The notes under the pieces are model-generated. The model had not been told where the DNA came from, searched no databases, and saw only the letters and a list, made by a program, of their open reading frames with translations. DNA of 64,000 nt from Hofstenia miamia (lineage: Eukaryota > Xenacoelomorpha > Acoela > Hofsteniidae). Location of the stretch: assembly GCA_900660155.1 (NCBI GenBank), contig CABFPE010000618.1, forward strand, positions 170,138 through 234,137, written 5' to 3'. The translations under genes and the position numbers were made by a program. Shown here piece by piece: positions 47,891-60,088 of this stretch (positions within the stretch are counted from its first letter, which is position 1; each line of letters starts with the position of its first letter).

Positions 47891-48091
47891 ATACGATTCC
47901 ATAAATTTAACTTAAATGATTTAGTTTCATACCGTTTATAATAAAGTTTTTCTAAGCAGGTTTTAAGCATATTATATGTTTGCAGACTTAAGTCCTCGCT
48001 GCCGTAAAACTTGACTTGTTTTTATTTTCTTGTTGTGTATGCCTTCAGCGGCTAAATAAAGTCATTTATTATTATTATTATTATTATTATT

Positions 48092-49740
48092 ACTTAGTAT
48101 TTTTTGTACTGTTTAAACCACGTTGTATGTAATACTGCATCTGATTTGTATAATTTGGATGATACTATAATTTTTTGTAATAAACGCTCTTCTTGATTTG
48201 GTATAGATTTAACACAATTTAAAAGAAATTTTACTGTATTGGTTTTATGATTGATATCTAATGGTGGACAAAAGTAATTATTTCTAAAGCATCTCTTTTA
48301 GGCTTCCATTTTGCACCATTTGCTGTTTTCATTACTTCACATTGGAATTTACTGAATTTCTTAGTATATTTATGTAACCAGATTATGCTAACATAGTTAT
48401 AGATTGGAGCTACAATTGTTTCAAGAAACTTCATTATTCTATTCGCTTGTAATCCCTATTGAGCGCAATATCTTTCCTTTATAAAAGCCCAGGCATTTCT
48501 AGTACGAATTACTAATTTGCCTGCGTGCAAATTAAATTTCAATTTTGAATCAAACCAAATACAAAAAATTTCTGAATTAATTTTAATATGACCTATTTCG
48601 TCTCATTCTTCCGAAGTTACATTAATAGGTACAATTTCTGGTTTTCCTGCATTGTTTTTAATCTCCATTTTTGCACCATGCATTATTTATATTACAATCA
48701 AGCTGTAGTCTTTGATATGCTAAATATATGTTTGAAGCGGATTGTAAAATTGTACCATCATCGGCATATTTATATCATTGAGAATATAGTTTATCAAAAA
48801 TATGATTGATGTATAAAATAAATAATAATGGAGATAAAACGGAACCTTGTGGCAACCCAATTTTCACGTTTCTTGTAACACCATTGTATCCGTTTATATG
48901 TATATGTACTTTCCTTGAAAATAAAGTTTTTTTATTAACATAAAAAATTTTCTATTAACCCCAAGTAACCATACTGTATCAAATGATTTTTCAATGTTTA
49001 TTGCCATTAGTAAAGTTCTCATTTTCTCAACATTGCCTATTGAGCAGCTCGTTTCAATCTATAAAGATATTTATGATGCTTGCAAAAACCTTGTGTATTA
49101 TCGTTATTTAGAATACTCTTAAGGGCAAATCTCAGTCTAAAATCCAAAATTCTCTCAAATAACTTACCAATATAACTGGTTAGAGTCAAAGGTCTTTATA
49201 ATTCAGGCTCTGCAGATTTTCTTATAAAGATTACTCGTCCTTCATTCCAAATATATTTGCCTTCTTCAAGACAACTGTTATATAAATGCAATATTGCTGC
49301 TTTTGACCAAAAACCTAAATTTTTTAGCATAAGAGGATGTATATCACCCGGATCAAAAGTTTAACCATTGGTATGCAAAACTTTTAACGATCCATTTATT
49401 TCACTTAGAGTAATGCGGTTATTTAGATTATTAATATCAGTGGCTTCAGATTTAGACTTTTGAATAATACATTTTTCAATTTGTTTACGATGTTATTAAT
49501 TAAATTGCATTTCATTAAATGCTTGCCAGTGAAAAAAGTGTCGAAAAATTCTTTCCTTTTCCTCATTATTTGTATATAATTTGTTATCTTGTCTTAAAAT
49601 ACCAACATTGCATTTTGATGGGCTATGCTTCAAAGTGTGTATGTATCTATTCCAAAATTCAGGTCCAGATTTAAAATTAAGCGATTCAGTTTTATTTTTG
49701 AGAAGAAAACCGTTTAATTTCAGATAATATCAACAAAAAA
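48092..49740 (-). mobile_element. Old LINE reverse-transcriptase relic
   Basis: Minus-strand translation in changing frames shows MAINIEKSFDTVWLLGVN (about 49005-48950, the catalytic A-box as IEKSFDTVW) and NWVATRF-like sequence near 48850. Upstream (49500-49700) is material compatible with the region before the RT. No frame longer than about 75 codons survives. The low-coordinate end abuts the LINE-A (TTA)n tail. Confidence 0.55.
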
Positions 49741-49789
49741 TAGAGTTAAATTGAGTAGTCATAAAGGGAAAAATGGATTAGCTCTCACT

Positions 49790-51330
49790 GCGAGTCATTG
49801 ATACGAAAATTTCAAGCGGCCAGAGCGTTCATGTGTCTGTGGAAGGAGGAAGTTTAGCGGATTATTACTCCCGCGGATTTGTAAAAATAAGTCCTTGGCA
49901 AGTTTGAGGCGCCTCTCGGCAACATCCATGTCCGAAACGGCAGTAGCATGGTCAGTGATGATCTTCTCGCCATGGTTGAAGATGCGCTGGAATGTGAATA
50001 TGTAGAGGGGCACAATAGTCAAAGAGCGATTGTATTGAACTTCTAAAAATAGATTTAAGGGCTCTCGCGCATACTTGTTTTAGCTTCCACAGAATAGTGA
50101 ACCTTGATGCAGCTCTCTAGATTTCATTGGGACACCAAGAATTTTCATCTGTTGAATAATAGGAATATCAGTGTCAGGGAAAACATTAAAACCGGGTCTT
50201 CGTGTGCTGATGTACATCTATTGTGATTTCTTCTTATTGAGAGTGAGGCTGTTGGCATTGCAGAAATTTTCAATAAGAATGGCATCAGTTATGGGAAGCC
50301 TATCACTCTCAACATTAATAATGGAAGTCATATTGTCTGCAAACTTAACAGGCACACCATTGCAAGTCAAATATATAGAAAATAAACAATAAAGGGCCAA
50401 TCAAAGACCCTTGGGGCAACCCACTGAAAACGCTGTGTAGAGGACTTTGAATAAATGATCTGAGAGATAGTCTTTAATCCAATTGACAATTTGCTTAGCA
50501 TGCCTGCTGCACTAAATTTTTCAAGAAACTGAGAATGAGGAACTGTGTCAAAAGCCTTAGTTCGTCAAGTATATGTGTGATCTCATCGACAAGCAGCATC
50601 AATGCCGTGCATGTTGATGTTTTCTTCAAATAGGCATGTTGCGAATTATCAATGAGCAGTAAAATGTGTGATTTGGTAGTGGACAGTGCAGTGTACTCGA
50701 GACATTTGGAAGGAACGGAGAGCAGCGATATGGGCCATAGGTCAGTGATCTCTGGAACACTCACTTTTGAGAGTGGAACACATTCAAGATTGAGAGAAGA
50801 ATTGATAATGTTGCATAAGGCCTCGGCAATGAGGTGAGAAGCCGTTTTGTAGAGCTTGTTAGGTATACTGTCAAAACCTGTACCCGAAGACTTAATGCTA
50901 TCAATGTATTTTAAAACAGCTAAGGGGATGTTTCCTGAAATACTTCACTGGAAAGGACACTTGTTTTTTTGTGAAAATGGCCGAATCAGGTTTCATGGAA
51001 CTTTGGAAAAAAGCGGCAATATCATTGAGAGTGGCATTGAGATTTGGAGATTTGCGTAGAATATTATTAATAGTGGCCCTAGTAACAAGCGGAAAATGGC
51101 CCATGAGCTGCGTGCATCATTAGTGCTACTTAGGCAAAGCTTTTTAGCACTGGTTATTGCATTTTTGAGCTTTTTAGTGAAATGTATGAGTTTTTGCCTA
51201 TGGCCCCTTGAAAACGGTTGTTCTTTCTTGTAACTTATGTCCATAACGGTTTTGGTGAACCAAGGACGATTAGTGTCAAGGAGTTTAACAATCCTAGAAG
51301 GGATTGTAGCCATGGCGTCGAACAAACAAG
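49790..51330 (-). mobile_element. LINE relic, minus strand (linker, RT, C-terminus)
   Basis: The order on the minus strand is RPWFTKTVMDISYKKEQPFSR (about 51250, the segment following the endonuclease), then ITDLWPISLLSVPSKCLEY and SQHAYLKKTSTCTALM (50764-50600, RT fingers). Next come KFADNMTSII (about 50330, the catalytic ADD box with N) and LNKKKSQ. A C-terminal block around 49800-50020 contains DMDVAERRLKLAKDLFLQIR. It is broken into at least five frames. Its upstream end at 51330 is exactly the tail of an inverted LINE-A copy, which probably inserted there. Confidence 0.65.
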
Positions 51331-51880
51331 CATAATAATAATAAGAATAATGAATGACTTTATTTAGCCGCTGAAGGCATACACAACAAAAAATAAAAAT
51401 AAGTCAAGTGTTACGGGAGCGAGGACAGTCACAGGAGATGAAATGGGAGCAAATGGAAGAGTAGGCGAAGTTGGAGAAGGGCTCAGCAAAGAAGAAAGCC
51501 ATCAAAGATTTCTTGAAGCTCGGTGGTGGGGAAATGAAATCAATCGCTGTTGGAGGGTTGAGAGTCAAGATGTAATTAGCAGCAGTACAAGCACGATTGA
51601 AAAACGAGTGAAGGGTGCGATGTTTCTTCGTACGACGAATGGAGAAGGTGACAACATCATCAGAGGCAGGGAATAAGGAACTTAATGAAATAAAAAGGAT
51701 CAAGATCCAATTTGCGAGTCAGTAGTCGATTGAACAGAAGGAGATCACAGGCATGGAAGTAGAGTGACAGCGGGAGAGTGGAGAATTTCAGCAGAGCGTC
51801 TTTATAGGCCAAAGGGGAAATCCATTTGAAAGCGCGTTTCTGGAAACGTTTCATGCAGTAGAACAAAGCACGATTATTTT
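51331..51880 (-). mobile_element. LINE-A minus copy, strongly 5'-truncated
   Basis: The sequence read on the minus strand ends with the same 3' UTR as the plus copy (GCCTTCAGCGGCTAAATAAA at 51380-51361, followed by an A/T-rich TTA-type tail), about 85-90 percent identical by eye over 100 bp. Coding remnants are 51866-51660 (MKRFQKRAFKWISPL) and 51703-51404, the element's C-terminal region. Confidence 0.75.
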
Positions 51881-52566
51881 CAAGGATTATTTTATTGTGT
51901 GGTGAGGATTGTAGTTAAAATGCAATTTTTGATTTTCGAAGAATCTTCGACAGTATTGCTAGTTTTCTCATGTCTCTGTTAACATCGTTTTCTCATTACA
52001 TGAATGCGTTTCTTATATGAATTATATATTCTATACAGACTTTTTTAGACCAAGCTTTGAAGACTATTCTCCATGTCAATAAATACATTGTTCACACATT
52101 TTCCTACCTTTCATTATCTTCTTATTCATAGTAGTTATTTACCAAACACTAGAAATAATCTTAGATTTTATGTTCAATAAAATTTAGTTTTAGCAATGGA
52201 ATGACATTTTACACCAGTATTCGTTACAAAAATGTCAAGTATTCTAAAAATGTACAGCAAAAATGGTTTAACATAGTATTTATCAAAAATAACTGCTTGT
52301 TTTATATCTTGTGTCTGTGCGCCTTAATTCTACTTTACTTCTGTTACTCAAATTACTAATTCTAGTATTACTATTCTTAAATTTTAGACTGCATCTTCGT
52401 TATATTATATGTATTGATTTCCGATATAATGTAGAAGCATATTCATTCATTTTATTTGTTGTATACGTGAACCTGAGTTTGATTATGAACTTTGAATTTT
52501 ACTCCACATAATAACTATTCATATGTAGAACGTTCTTAGGCAATTATTGTAGAGCTTAAGTTTCTG

Positions 52567-52615
<49 letters not shown>

Positions 52616-52657
52616 CACTTCTAGAATACTGCCATACGTAGCTGTGCTATTTAACAC
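51881..52657. other. No gene recognised; contains (TA)n
   Basis: AT-rich intergenic sequence. A (TA)n tract covers 52570-52612. Confidence 0.5.
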
Positions 52658-53072
52658 GCACTTTCAGAGTGGGACAAATATTATAGGATAAGTTCATTAA
52701 AAATCAGTGAATTTTCATTGTTTTTAAACCAGACCTTGCGAAGATTATCAATTATCCAAGACTGCTCTACAAGATTTCACAGGGATCAGTTTGTACAGCA
52801 ATTTGTCGTTTTTGTTTACATTTTCTATTTCTGTGCAGATGTATCTAATGGCCGNNNNNNNNNNNNNNNNNNNNNGCACTTTCAGAATGGGACAAATATT
52901 ATAGGATAAGTTCATTAAAAATCAGTGAATTTTCATTGTTTTTAAACCAGACCTTGCGAAGATTATCAATTATCCAAGACTGCTCTACAAGATTTCACAG
53001 GGATCAGTTTGTACAGCAATTTGTCGTTTTTGTTTACATTTTCTATTTCTGTGCAGATGTATCTAATGGCCG
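52658..53072 (+). repeat. 197-bp direct duplication separated by 21 N
   Basis: 52658-52854 and 52876-53072 are identical apart from one base by eye (GAGTGG versus GAATGG). The run 52855-52875 between them is N. This is the pattern of two contig ends that overlap but were not merged. Confidence 0.9.
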
Positions 53073-54940
53073 TGCTCAAGCTTAAAAATCTTACAAGCGC
53101 TTTGCTCTGCTGTTTGCTCCAACAGAACAGCTTTAACTACATTGCTACCAGCAGGGTAGATGTTGCCATACTGGTTGGTTGTATCAATATTTAGCTTGGT
53201 AGGTGGTTCTAAAGTTTGTGCTATATAGTATTCTCGGTGATAATCTCCAGCGGCAATAGTAATCATTGTTCCTGGAATTACAGCGGCATCATCCCTTAAT
53301 TCCTTGATGACATCCATTCTTGCTTTGTGCTTCACGTTAGCACCATCTCCATCTTGTGGACACTTGGCGTGAGCTGTCTCAAAATAAATTCGAACAATGA
53401 TAAAGCCAAAATCTAGTGAACAGCTCACATCACCAATTCAGTGACGATTGTTATACTGTGCTGCACAGCCATCTGTAAATTCATAAAGTACGCTGATTTT
53501 GATAGAATTTCCCTCTTGATATTTATACAACCTAATCCTAGAATCATGAACGCTGTGTGAATTGTGAGCTATGTCATCAGAGATAATGAAAAGATGGTCA
53601 GTTATTATATTAGGAGATTGTTCGATGTTGGCTGACGAATGATACATGAGTATAGTGACGTGAATGGATGGCTGATTTTTACCGTAATAGAGAGCTTGTA
53701 ACTCATTCTTGTAGGAGCAAATGTAATTTTCAGAATACTCGTGCACTGCTATAGCGTGTTGTTAGGGGTATACTCATAATTACCTGATCCAGCTGTTTTC
53801 TCTGCCAGTGTGCTCGAAAATTGTGCGATGGGAACTCATTAACAAGGATGGTGAAGTAGTTGAACATCTCAGAGTCAGTCGACTCTACATCTATTATAGT
53901 TAGCTTTTTAATTCCATTTACGCATCCAAACCTTCTCCTTTTCCATAAAAGTACCACACTCTTTTCTTGGTTAGACAGGGAAAATTTGCCTGTGCCACAC
54001 GACTCGCATTTTCTCTCCAGGCTTTCACGATTAGGCAATGCACCATCAGATTCACAAAGTGTTGTTGCTACCAATTCAGAAAGGTGCTGATAAACTGGGT
54101 AGTCTATTAATGGAGCACCTGTATGTTGTTTCCATTCATCGTTTGAAAACCATGCGGGTTTCCACATGTTGCTTACAGCAACAGCTGATTTGATCTCTGC
54201 GGCGAACAGGCTTAATATAGAAGGGTTTGTGTTTGGCAAATAGAGAGAAAGACTTAGCTGACAACCAAGATATTCAGCTGTAAATAAATTGTAGGCCTCT
54301 TAACTAGTCATGTTTTGAACAAGTCTCTCATGCTCCAGGTAAGTTTTGGGCCCTATATGTTGCCGTATTTTGTCTTTCTTTCTTTAATTTGGACGACTCC
54401 AAAAATTTATGATCCTTTTCTTAGACTATCTGGCATTCTATCTGCTCTCACAGTTTTCTGAGAAAAAGCCAACAGCGCAGCTTTACTCTGTAGAATGACA
54501 TCTCTGTGTGCCTTAGATTTTGCTACACGAGATCGATTATAACCTAAATGTCTAGCAGTTTTGCACTTTTTAGACTGTGTATTATCAGTTTAGGATAAGG
54601 TTAATGGTAGCGGCTGTTGTTTCTGGAAGAATCGACAAGATTTTCTTAGCGCTTCTGGACACTTATTTTCTGCTGGAAGGGGTGAACGCAAACTTCCTTT
54701 TAATGTTCACTGCTATTGGTGTTTCTTCACTGCTGTCTGTTTGCTGCTGTTTCCTATTCTCACGGAGTTTTCACATACATAGTTTTGCCTTTTCATTTGT
54801 TTTAACTGGTTTAGCCTCTTCTCTTTGCTTTTAATAGTACCTCGTTCACAAATATGTTTTACTGCAATGTTGCGCCTTTTCGCAGCCAATTTACGTTCTT
54901 GATATAGAGCTATCCTGCTCTTTGCAGCCTCGTTTGACAT
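53063..54940 (-). mobile_element. Transposase-like gene of an unnamed animal DNA-transposon family, broken
   Basis: Minus-strand pieces in order: a basic N-terminal frame (54940-54713, MSNEAAKSRIALYQERKLAA), a poorly preserved middle, then 54239-53730 (CESCGTGKFSLSNQEKSVV, two Cys pairs, and WQRKQLDQV). Next comes 53746-53438 (EYSENYICSYKNELQALYYG, ITDHLFIISDDIAHNSHSVH, LYEFTDGCAAQYNNRH), then 53428-53063 (ETAHAKCPQDGDGANVKHKA). The spaced acidic boxes ISDD, FTDGCAAQY and AHxKxPxDGxG look like a DDE/RNase-H-fold active site. The same pattern recurs, from memory, in unclassified proteins of cnidarians and arthropods. I found no terminal repeats. There are breaks between the pieces, and the middle 54240-54700 is decayed or spliced. 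Confidence 0.55.
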
Positions 54941-55474
54941 ATTGACAATATTCCTGTTGGATAATATTCTAAAATTCTAAAAATGTAAACATCTAGCTCT
55001 AATATAATAGCGCTGTTCATTTGCTTTCTTGTGCAATGCTGTGTGGCAATCACACATTGATGGAATGTTAATTATCTCATGCGCAAGTAGTTGATACCTA
55101 AAACAACTAATAATAGCTGTTGCTGAAAATAAGGCACCAAAAATATTTTACATGTTTTAGACAGAGTAGATCATGAGCATTCAGATGATATTCATCAAAA
55201 GTTTTTCAAGTGAGCAGGTGGCTTTTAGTGTATAATGTAATTTAAAAATCATCAAAAAAATTTAAAGCCGTGAATATATTGGGTCCACGAACAACACTAA
55301 ATAAAATCTGTTTGGTTTCACAAATTGATTTGAACCAAATATTTCTAGAAAGAGAAAATGATGAGTATTCTAGATATAATTTTATTTTTGAGAGACTACT
55401 ATTAGTTCTTGAAATATTTAAGTTTAATAAAATTTACCTCGCAAATTTTCTACTATTAATGGCTTGGTGACCTG
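54941..55474. other. No gene recognised
   Basis: AT-rich sequence. A 66-codon ORF at 55270-55470 has no recognisable content. Confidence 0.5.
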
Positions 55475-57783
55475 AACAAAGGAGGCTGTAAGTCAAATTC
55501 GAGGGGGTGGGTGTGAATCGCTACATTCAATAAAATTCAAGCTATGTTTGTGTAATATACTATATGTTTGCTATCTTCAGGCTGGATTATTCACTAAATT
55601 TTTAACAACAAAAAATCTTGCCTGTACATATATAATTTGTTAAGCGTACATAGCGCACTAAAGACTATCTAAAAGTTAATTTTTGTAATATAATTTTGAA
55701 TTTAGCCAAACAAGCAACAGATTAATTTGGAAAAGTGTTTAGGGAATTATAAGTGTGTAGATAATTTACACACCAAAAAGTAAAAATATTTTTATCCACA
55801 TATATTTTAAAAATATTTCGCACTAAATATTAAAGTGTTGAAATTAATATTGTCGAGTAGTGTATTTATTTAAATTAGCATTTAATACATACATTTCATA
55901 TAGAATCTATTATTAATTGATAATATTGAATTCTAATCCTAAACATTTCTTCCATAATACATTAAGGAATTTTTATTAGTAAATTATTGATTATCCAAGG
56001 TTTTGCTTGAATAATTCTCGGTGAAATCCCCTAAAATCTAACAATGTGCCAATGCACATATTGTTAGTCATTGAAAATGTCATGTTCAGTAAAAATTATA
56101 TATATATATCACATTACCCCCGGAGTACATTGCTTTTTGTCACAGTATTAAGTGCATAAATTGTTAAATATATACAATCAACAAGTGAAATTATGTTATA
56201 ATCAAATCTGAAACTTTACCGATAATTAATTTTCCTGTATGTTCTTTATATATTCTCTATATAGTCTATATATTCTTTAATGTTAAGGTATTTTGCCAAT
56301 ATATATATATATATATATATATATTATTATTTTCATTTTATACAGTGAGCATTTACTATATTAGCAACTATCTCTGAACCATTATAACAAATCTCAGATT
56401 TAACTGCAAAATTCAATATAATAGGAAGTCTCTATTAATGAATTTAATAGTTCTATTATTGAAGTTCATCATTAAACTATATACATTTGAACTTTGTTTT
56501 AATGAATATATCATGTTTTTAGTGGCAATGGCTGCTGACGAAGGTCACATTAAATTTACAATCACTGAAGAGGATTTAGATTATGAGTTGAATCCTTTCC
56601 GCACATTTAAAAAACAATCTAAGGAGCANAACAAAGGAGGCTGTAAGTCAAATTCGAGGGGGTGGGTGTGAATCGCTACATTCAATAAAATTCAAGCTAT
56701 GTTTGTGTAATATACTATATGTTTGCTATCTTCAGGCTGGATTATTCACTAAATTTTTAACAACAAAAAATCTTGCCTGTACATATATAATTTGTTAAGC
56801 GTACATAGCGCACTAAAGACTATCTAAAAGTTAATTTTTGTAATATAATTTTGAATTTAGCCAAACAAGCAACAGATTAATTTGGAAAAGTGTTTAGGGA
56901 ATTATAAGTGTGTAGATAATTTACACACCAAAAAGTAAAAATATTTTTATCCACATATATTTTAAAAATATTTCGCACTAAATATTAAAGTGTTGAAATT
57001 AATATTGTCGAGTAGTGTATTTATTTAAATTAGCATTTAATACATACATTTCATATAGAATCTATTATTAATTGATAATATTGAATTCTAATCCTAAACA
57101 TTTCTTCCATAATACATTAAGGAATTTTTATTAGTAAATTATTGATTATCCAAGGTTTTGCTTGAATAATTCTCGGTGAAATCCCCTAAAATCTAACAAT
57201 GTGCCAATGCACATATTGTTAGTCATTGAAAATGTCATGTTCAGTAAAAATTATATATATATATCACATTACCCCCGGAGTACATTGCTTTTTGTCACAG
57301 TATTAAGTGCATAAATTGTTAAATATATACAATCAACAAGTGAAATTATGTTATAATCAAATCTGAAACTTTACCGATAATTAATTTTCCTGTATGTTCT
57401 TTATATATTCTCTATATAGTCTATATATTCTTTAATGTTAAGGTATTTTGCCAATATATATATATATATATATATATATTATTATTTTCATTTTATACAG
57501 TGAGCATTTACTATATTAGCAACTATCTCTGAACCATTATAACAAATCTCAGATTTAACTGCAAAATTCAATATAATAGGAAGTCTCTATTAATGAATTT
57601 AATAGTTCTATTATTGAAGTTCATCATTAAACTATATACATTTGAACTTTGTTTTAATGAATATATCATGTTTTTAGTGGCAATGGCTGCTGACGAAGGT
57701 CACATTAAATTTACAATCACTGAAGAGGATTTAGATTATGAGTTGAATCCTTTCCGCACATTTAAAAAACAATCTAAGGAGCA
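55475..57783 (+). repeat. 1154-bp direct duplication joined by one N, covering the TFIP11 5' end
   Basis: 55475-56628 and 56630-57783 appear identical by eye with an offset of 1155. A single N sits between them at 56629. Each copy carries the promoter-side sequence, the same (TA)n tract (56299-56325 and 57454-57480) and the first 101 coding bases of TFIP11. Two unmerged overlapping contigs are the simplest cause. Confidence 0.93.
56528..56628 (+). pseudogene. TFIP11: Duplicated first 34 codons of TFIP11 (assembly copy)
   Basis: Starts [16 protein letters not shown] exactly as the complete gene and breaks at the N at 56629, after which it runs into the sequence found upstream of the duplication. 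It is not a separate gene. Confidence 0.9.
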
Positions 57784-60088
57784 GGCTATTTATGGTGTTT
57801 GGGCAGTTGATAGCGATGAGGAGACTCCATATCGTGCTAAAAAGTCATATAGCTCTTCTGACCCAGTTGCATTTGTCAGTGGTGGTATAAAACAAGGTAC
57901 TAAAAATGTGAAACCTAAGCAAAGTGTTGATGATGAAGCTAAAAGCCAATCAGATGAAGATGTTAATATTACTGACTCGGATCACGAATCTGAACCGAAA
58001 ATGAAACGGGTAATTAAAAGAAAGATTTTAAAAGACAAGTTTGCATTTGCTGGGTTGTCTCAAAACGCAAAAGGGAATATGGGGGATTGGGAACGACATA
58101 CAAAGGGTATTGGACAGAAACTTCTTGCAAAAATGGGTTATCGTCCAGGTCAGGGTTTAGGTAAAGATAATCAGGGCATTGTGGAGCCTGTACAAGCTAA
58201 ACAACGTAAAGGTAGAGGTGCCATTGGTGCACATGGTCCAGAAGCAACGCATCAACAGAAAATGGAAGCGGGTGATTACGAGGAAATTGAAGTAATTGAA
58301 GAAGATATTGATGGTGAGGAAATGGAACAAAATTGGAAAGCTTCTGGTGTAGATCGTCACAAACAAGTAGAATATAAGATTAAAACCGTAGATGAACTTA
58401 AAAAATCCGGTGTGTATTTAAAAAAAGCTGACTACAGTAGCCTGGGGAATGTTAAAGTAATTGATATGACAGGTAAACATACAAGAGTTCTTCAAGGTTA
58501 TTCCGAATTAGGAAGTCAGTACAATGTCCCCTCAAATGAAAAGATTCATATTGAGGGGGGAGAATTCGCGGTACCTGAACTACTTCACAATATTGATTTA
58601 ATAGTAGAAATGACAGAACAAGAAATAATCAAAAATGATAAAGAATTACAGCATCAGGAAAATTTAATGATGACCTTACAACATGAGGAAAATGAGTCTG
58701 TTTCTAAATTTGACGATGATAAAGCTGCCATTACTCGAATTACTATGCTAATTGAAAAAATTGAAGATATACAGTGCAAAGTGAGAGAAAACCTCTTGGA
58801 AATTGATGAAATAACCCAAACATTTAAAGAGTTATCTGAGAAATTTTTTGAGGAATTTGAAGATTATAATTTGTATGAAATCGCAGTAGAAGTAGCATTT
58901 GAGCATATTAGTAACACCATTAAATCCTGGGACCCATTGACAGAGAAAAGTGATTTTTTTGATTTATTTTCTGAATGGCGAGATATTCTTAATGGGCATG
59001 ACAGTACATCTTCAGGTTATAAAGTATACGAACATCTCATGTGGAAGGTATGGATGTTTCCTGTACGAAGGGCATTTATTAATTGGCCTATTCGAGATTG
59101 TAACACGCTTTTGGATTTTTGCGAATTTTGGCAAGATTCTCTACCTCAATGGATATTTTCAAATTTATTGGAACAAATTATTCCAAAAATACAAATTGAA
59201 GTTGAAAATTGGAATCCCCTCAAAGATCCCGTTCCAATCCATAGTTGGATTCATCCATGGTTGCCACTTCTGAGCAACCAACTGCAAGTTCTCTATGTAA
59301 CAATACGAGAAAAATTAGCAAAATGTTTAGTTAGTTGGGATCCAGCTGATAAATCAGCCTTTTTAATTATTAAACCCTGGCAGGGAATTTTCACCGAAGG
59401 TGAAATGGAAGCCTTCCTTGTTCGGGCTATTGTCCCTAAATTAAGAATGGCGCTTCATTCTTTTCAGATAAATCCTCAGCGACAAAACATGGATATTTTT
59501 CATGCTGTTATGTTTTGGAATAGTCTTCTTTCTACACATCAAATTTGTAATTTATTCCTAGGTCACTTTTTTCCCAAATGGACAAATGTGTTAATACAAT
59601 GGTTGAACAGTAAACCAAATTTTGACGAAGTTGCATCTTGGTATCAAAATTGGAAATCACAATTTCCTGACAAGCTTTTAGCTAATTCAGAGATTAAATC
59701 TCAGTTTGCACAAGCTTTGCAGATGATGAATCGTGCCGTTGGGGATGAAAGTGTTTCACTTCCTGATCGCAATCCGCTAACTCAGTTTAAACAAGAATCA
59801 CGCCCTTTATTATCGCCTCGTGATGCGTACATTCCACAAAGTCTTGTACAGGCGGGTTCTACTCTTAGTGATACTGTGCCTACTACGTTTCGTGATATGG
59901 TAGAGAAGCGTGCCAGTGAACTTAATATTGTTTTTACACCAATGTCAGGCCGCTTCTTCGAAGGAAAGCAGATATACCAATTTGGTAAACTACACATTTA
60001 TATAGAAAAAGGTGTTGTTTTCGTCAATAACAGCCTAGGGCAGTGGACTCCAACTTCTTTACCTGCAGCACTAAACATGGCCAAGTGA
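57683..60088 (+). CDS. TFIP11: Tuftelin-interacting protein 11 (spliceosome disassembly factor)
   Basis: TFIP11 (yeast Ntr1/Spp382) works with the helicase DHX15 to disassemble the intron-lariat spliceosome in the nucleus. This copy is 801 residues, close to the human 837, in one exon. The start at 57683 ([20 protein letters not shown]) is preferred over the upstream in-frame ATG at 57593, because the extra 30 residues are hydrophobic and unlike the family. A TTTTTAG acceptor-like site lies just before it (57674-57678), so a 5' UTR intron is likely. The N-terminal TIP domain covers about residues 1-110 ([21 protein letters not shown]). The G-patch lies at about 140-185 ([20 protein letters not shown]). 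The GCFC-type domain covers about 370-670, including repeated W-D/N-P-L motifs ([25 protein letters not shown]). The end contains FRDMVEKRA and [20 protein letters not shown]. Confidence 0.96.
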   Translation: MAADEGHIKFTITEEDLDYELNPFRTFKKQSKEQAIYGVWAVDSDEETPYRAKKSYSSSDPVAFVSGGIKQGTKNVKPKQSVDDEAKSQSDEDVNITDSDHESEPKMKRVIKRKILKDKFAFAGLSQNAKGNMGDWERHTKGIGQKLLAKMGYRPGQGLGKDNQGIVEPVQAKQRKGRGAIGAHGPEATHQQKMEAGDYEEIEVIEEDIDGEEMEQNWKASGVDRHKQVEYKIKTVDELKKSGVYLKKADYSSLGNVKVIDMTGKHTRVLQGYSELGSQYNVPSNEKIHIEGGEFAVPELLHNIDLIVEMTEQEIIKNDKELQHQENLMMTLQHEENESVSKFDDDKAAITRITMLIEKIEDIQCKVRENLLEIDEITQTFKELSEKFFEEFEDYNLYEIAVEVAFEHISNTIKSWDPLTEKSDFFDLFSEWRDILNGHDSTSSGYKVYEHLMWKVWMFPVRRAFINWPIRDCNTLLDFCEFWQDSLPQWIFSNLLEQIIPKIQIEVENWNPLKDPVPIHSWIHPWLPLLSNQLQVLYVTIREKLAKCLVSWDPADKSAFLIIKPWQGIFTEGEMEAFLVRAIVPKLRMALHSFQINPQRQNMDIFHAVMFWNSLLSTHQICNLFLGHFFPKWTNVLIQWLNSKPNFDEVASWYQNWKSQFPDKLLANSEIKSQFAQALQMMNRAVGDESVSLPDRNPLTQFKQESRPLLSPRDAYIPQSLVQAGSTLSDTVPTTFRDMVEKRASELNIVFTPMSGRFFEGKQIYQFGKLHIYIEKGVVFVNNSLGQWTPTSLPAALNMAK

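Larger units (their letters stand above)
44775..48091 (+). mobile_element. LINE-A plus copy, 5'-truncated, interrupted by a Wnt-like insert
   Basis: Begins in the segment before the reverse transcriptase (44823-45287, including FNTYFFSVFSSSDPL). The RT follows (45310-45803): NYRPISILPR, SDSQHGFLSCRGT, VYFDIQKAFDTVSHAQLL, SGVPQGSVLAP, then after a frame change at a C run (45730-45738) LLYINDLPDHVTHSFCWLY. LINE coding stops there and resumes at 47006 with KLLSEGSSAELQDDINSIA. The C-terminal part runs to 47816 and ends LKCRCSSCRT. The 3' UTR includes a (CT)n tract (47861-47885) and the element ends GCCTTCAGCGGCTAAATAAA followed by (TTA)n. The same 3' end occurs inverted at 51331-51430. Confidence 0.8.

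Noticed and set aside
47785-47970. Arg/Glu repeat ORF on the minus strand
   Set aside because: It is the translation of the (CT)n microsatellite in the LINE-A 3' UTR.
52570-52612. Long palindrome or cruciform-forming site
   Set aside because: It is a simple (TA)n microsatellite, as are 34457-34495 and the two tracts near TFIP11.
57593-57682. N-terminal 30-residue extension of TFIP11
   Set aside because: It is hydrophobic, lacks family similarity and is separated from the conserved start by an acceptor-like TTTTTAG; it is most likely UTR or intron.
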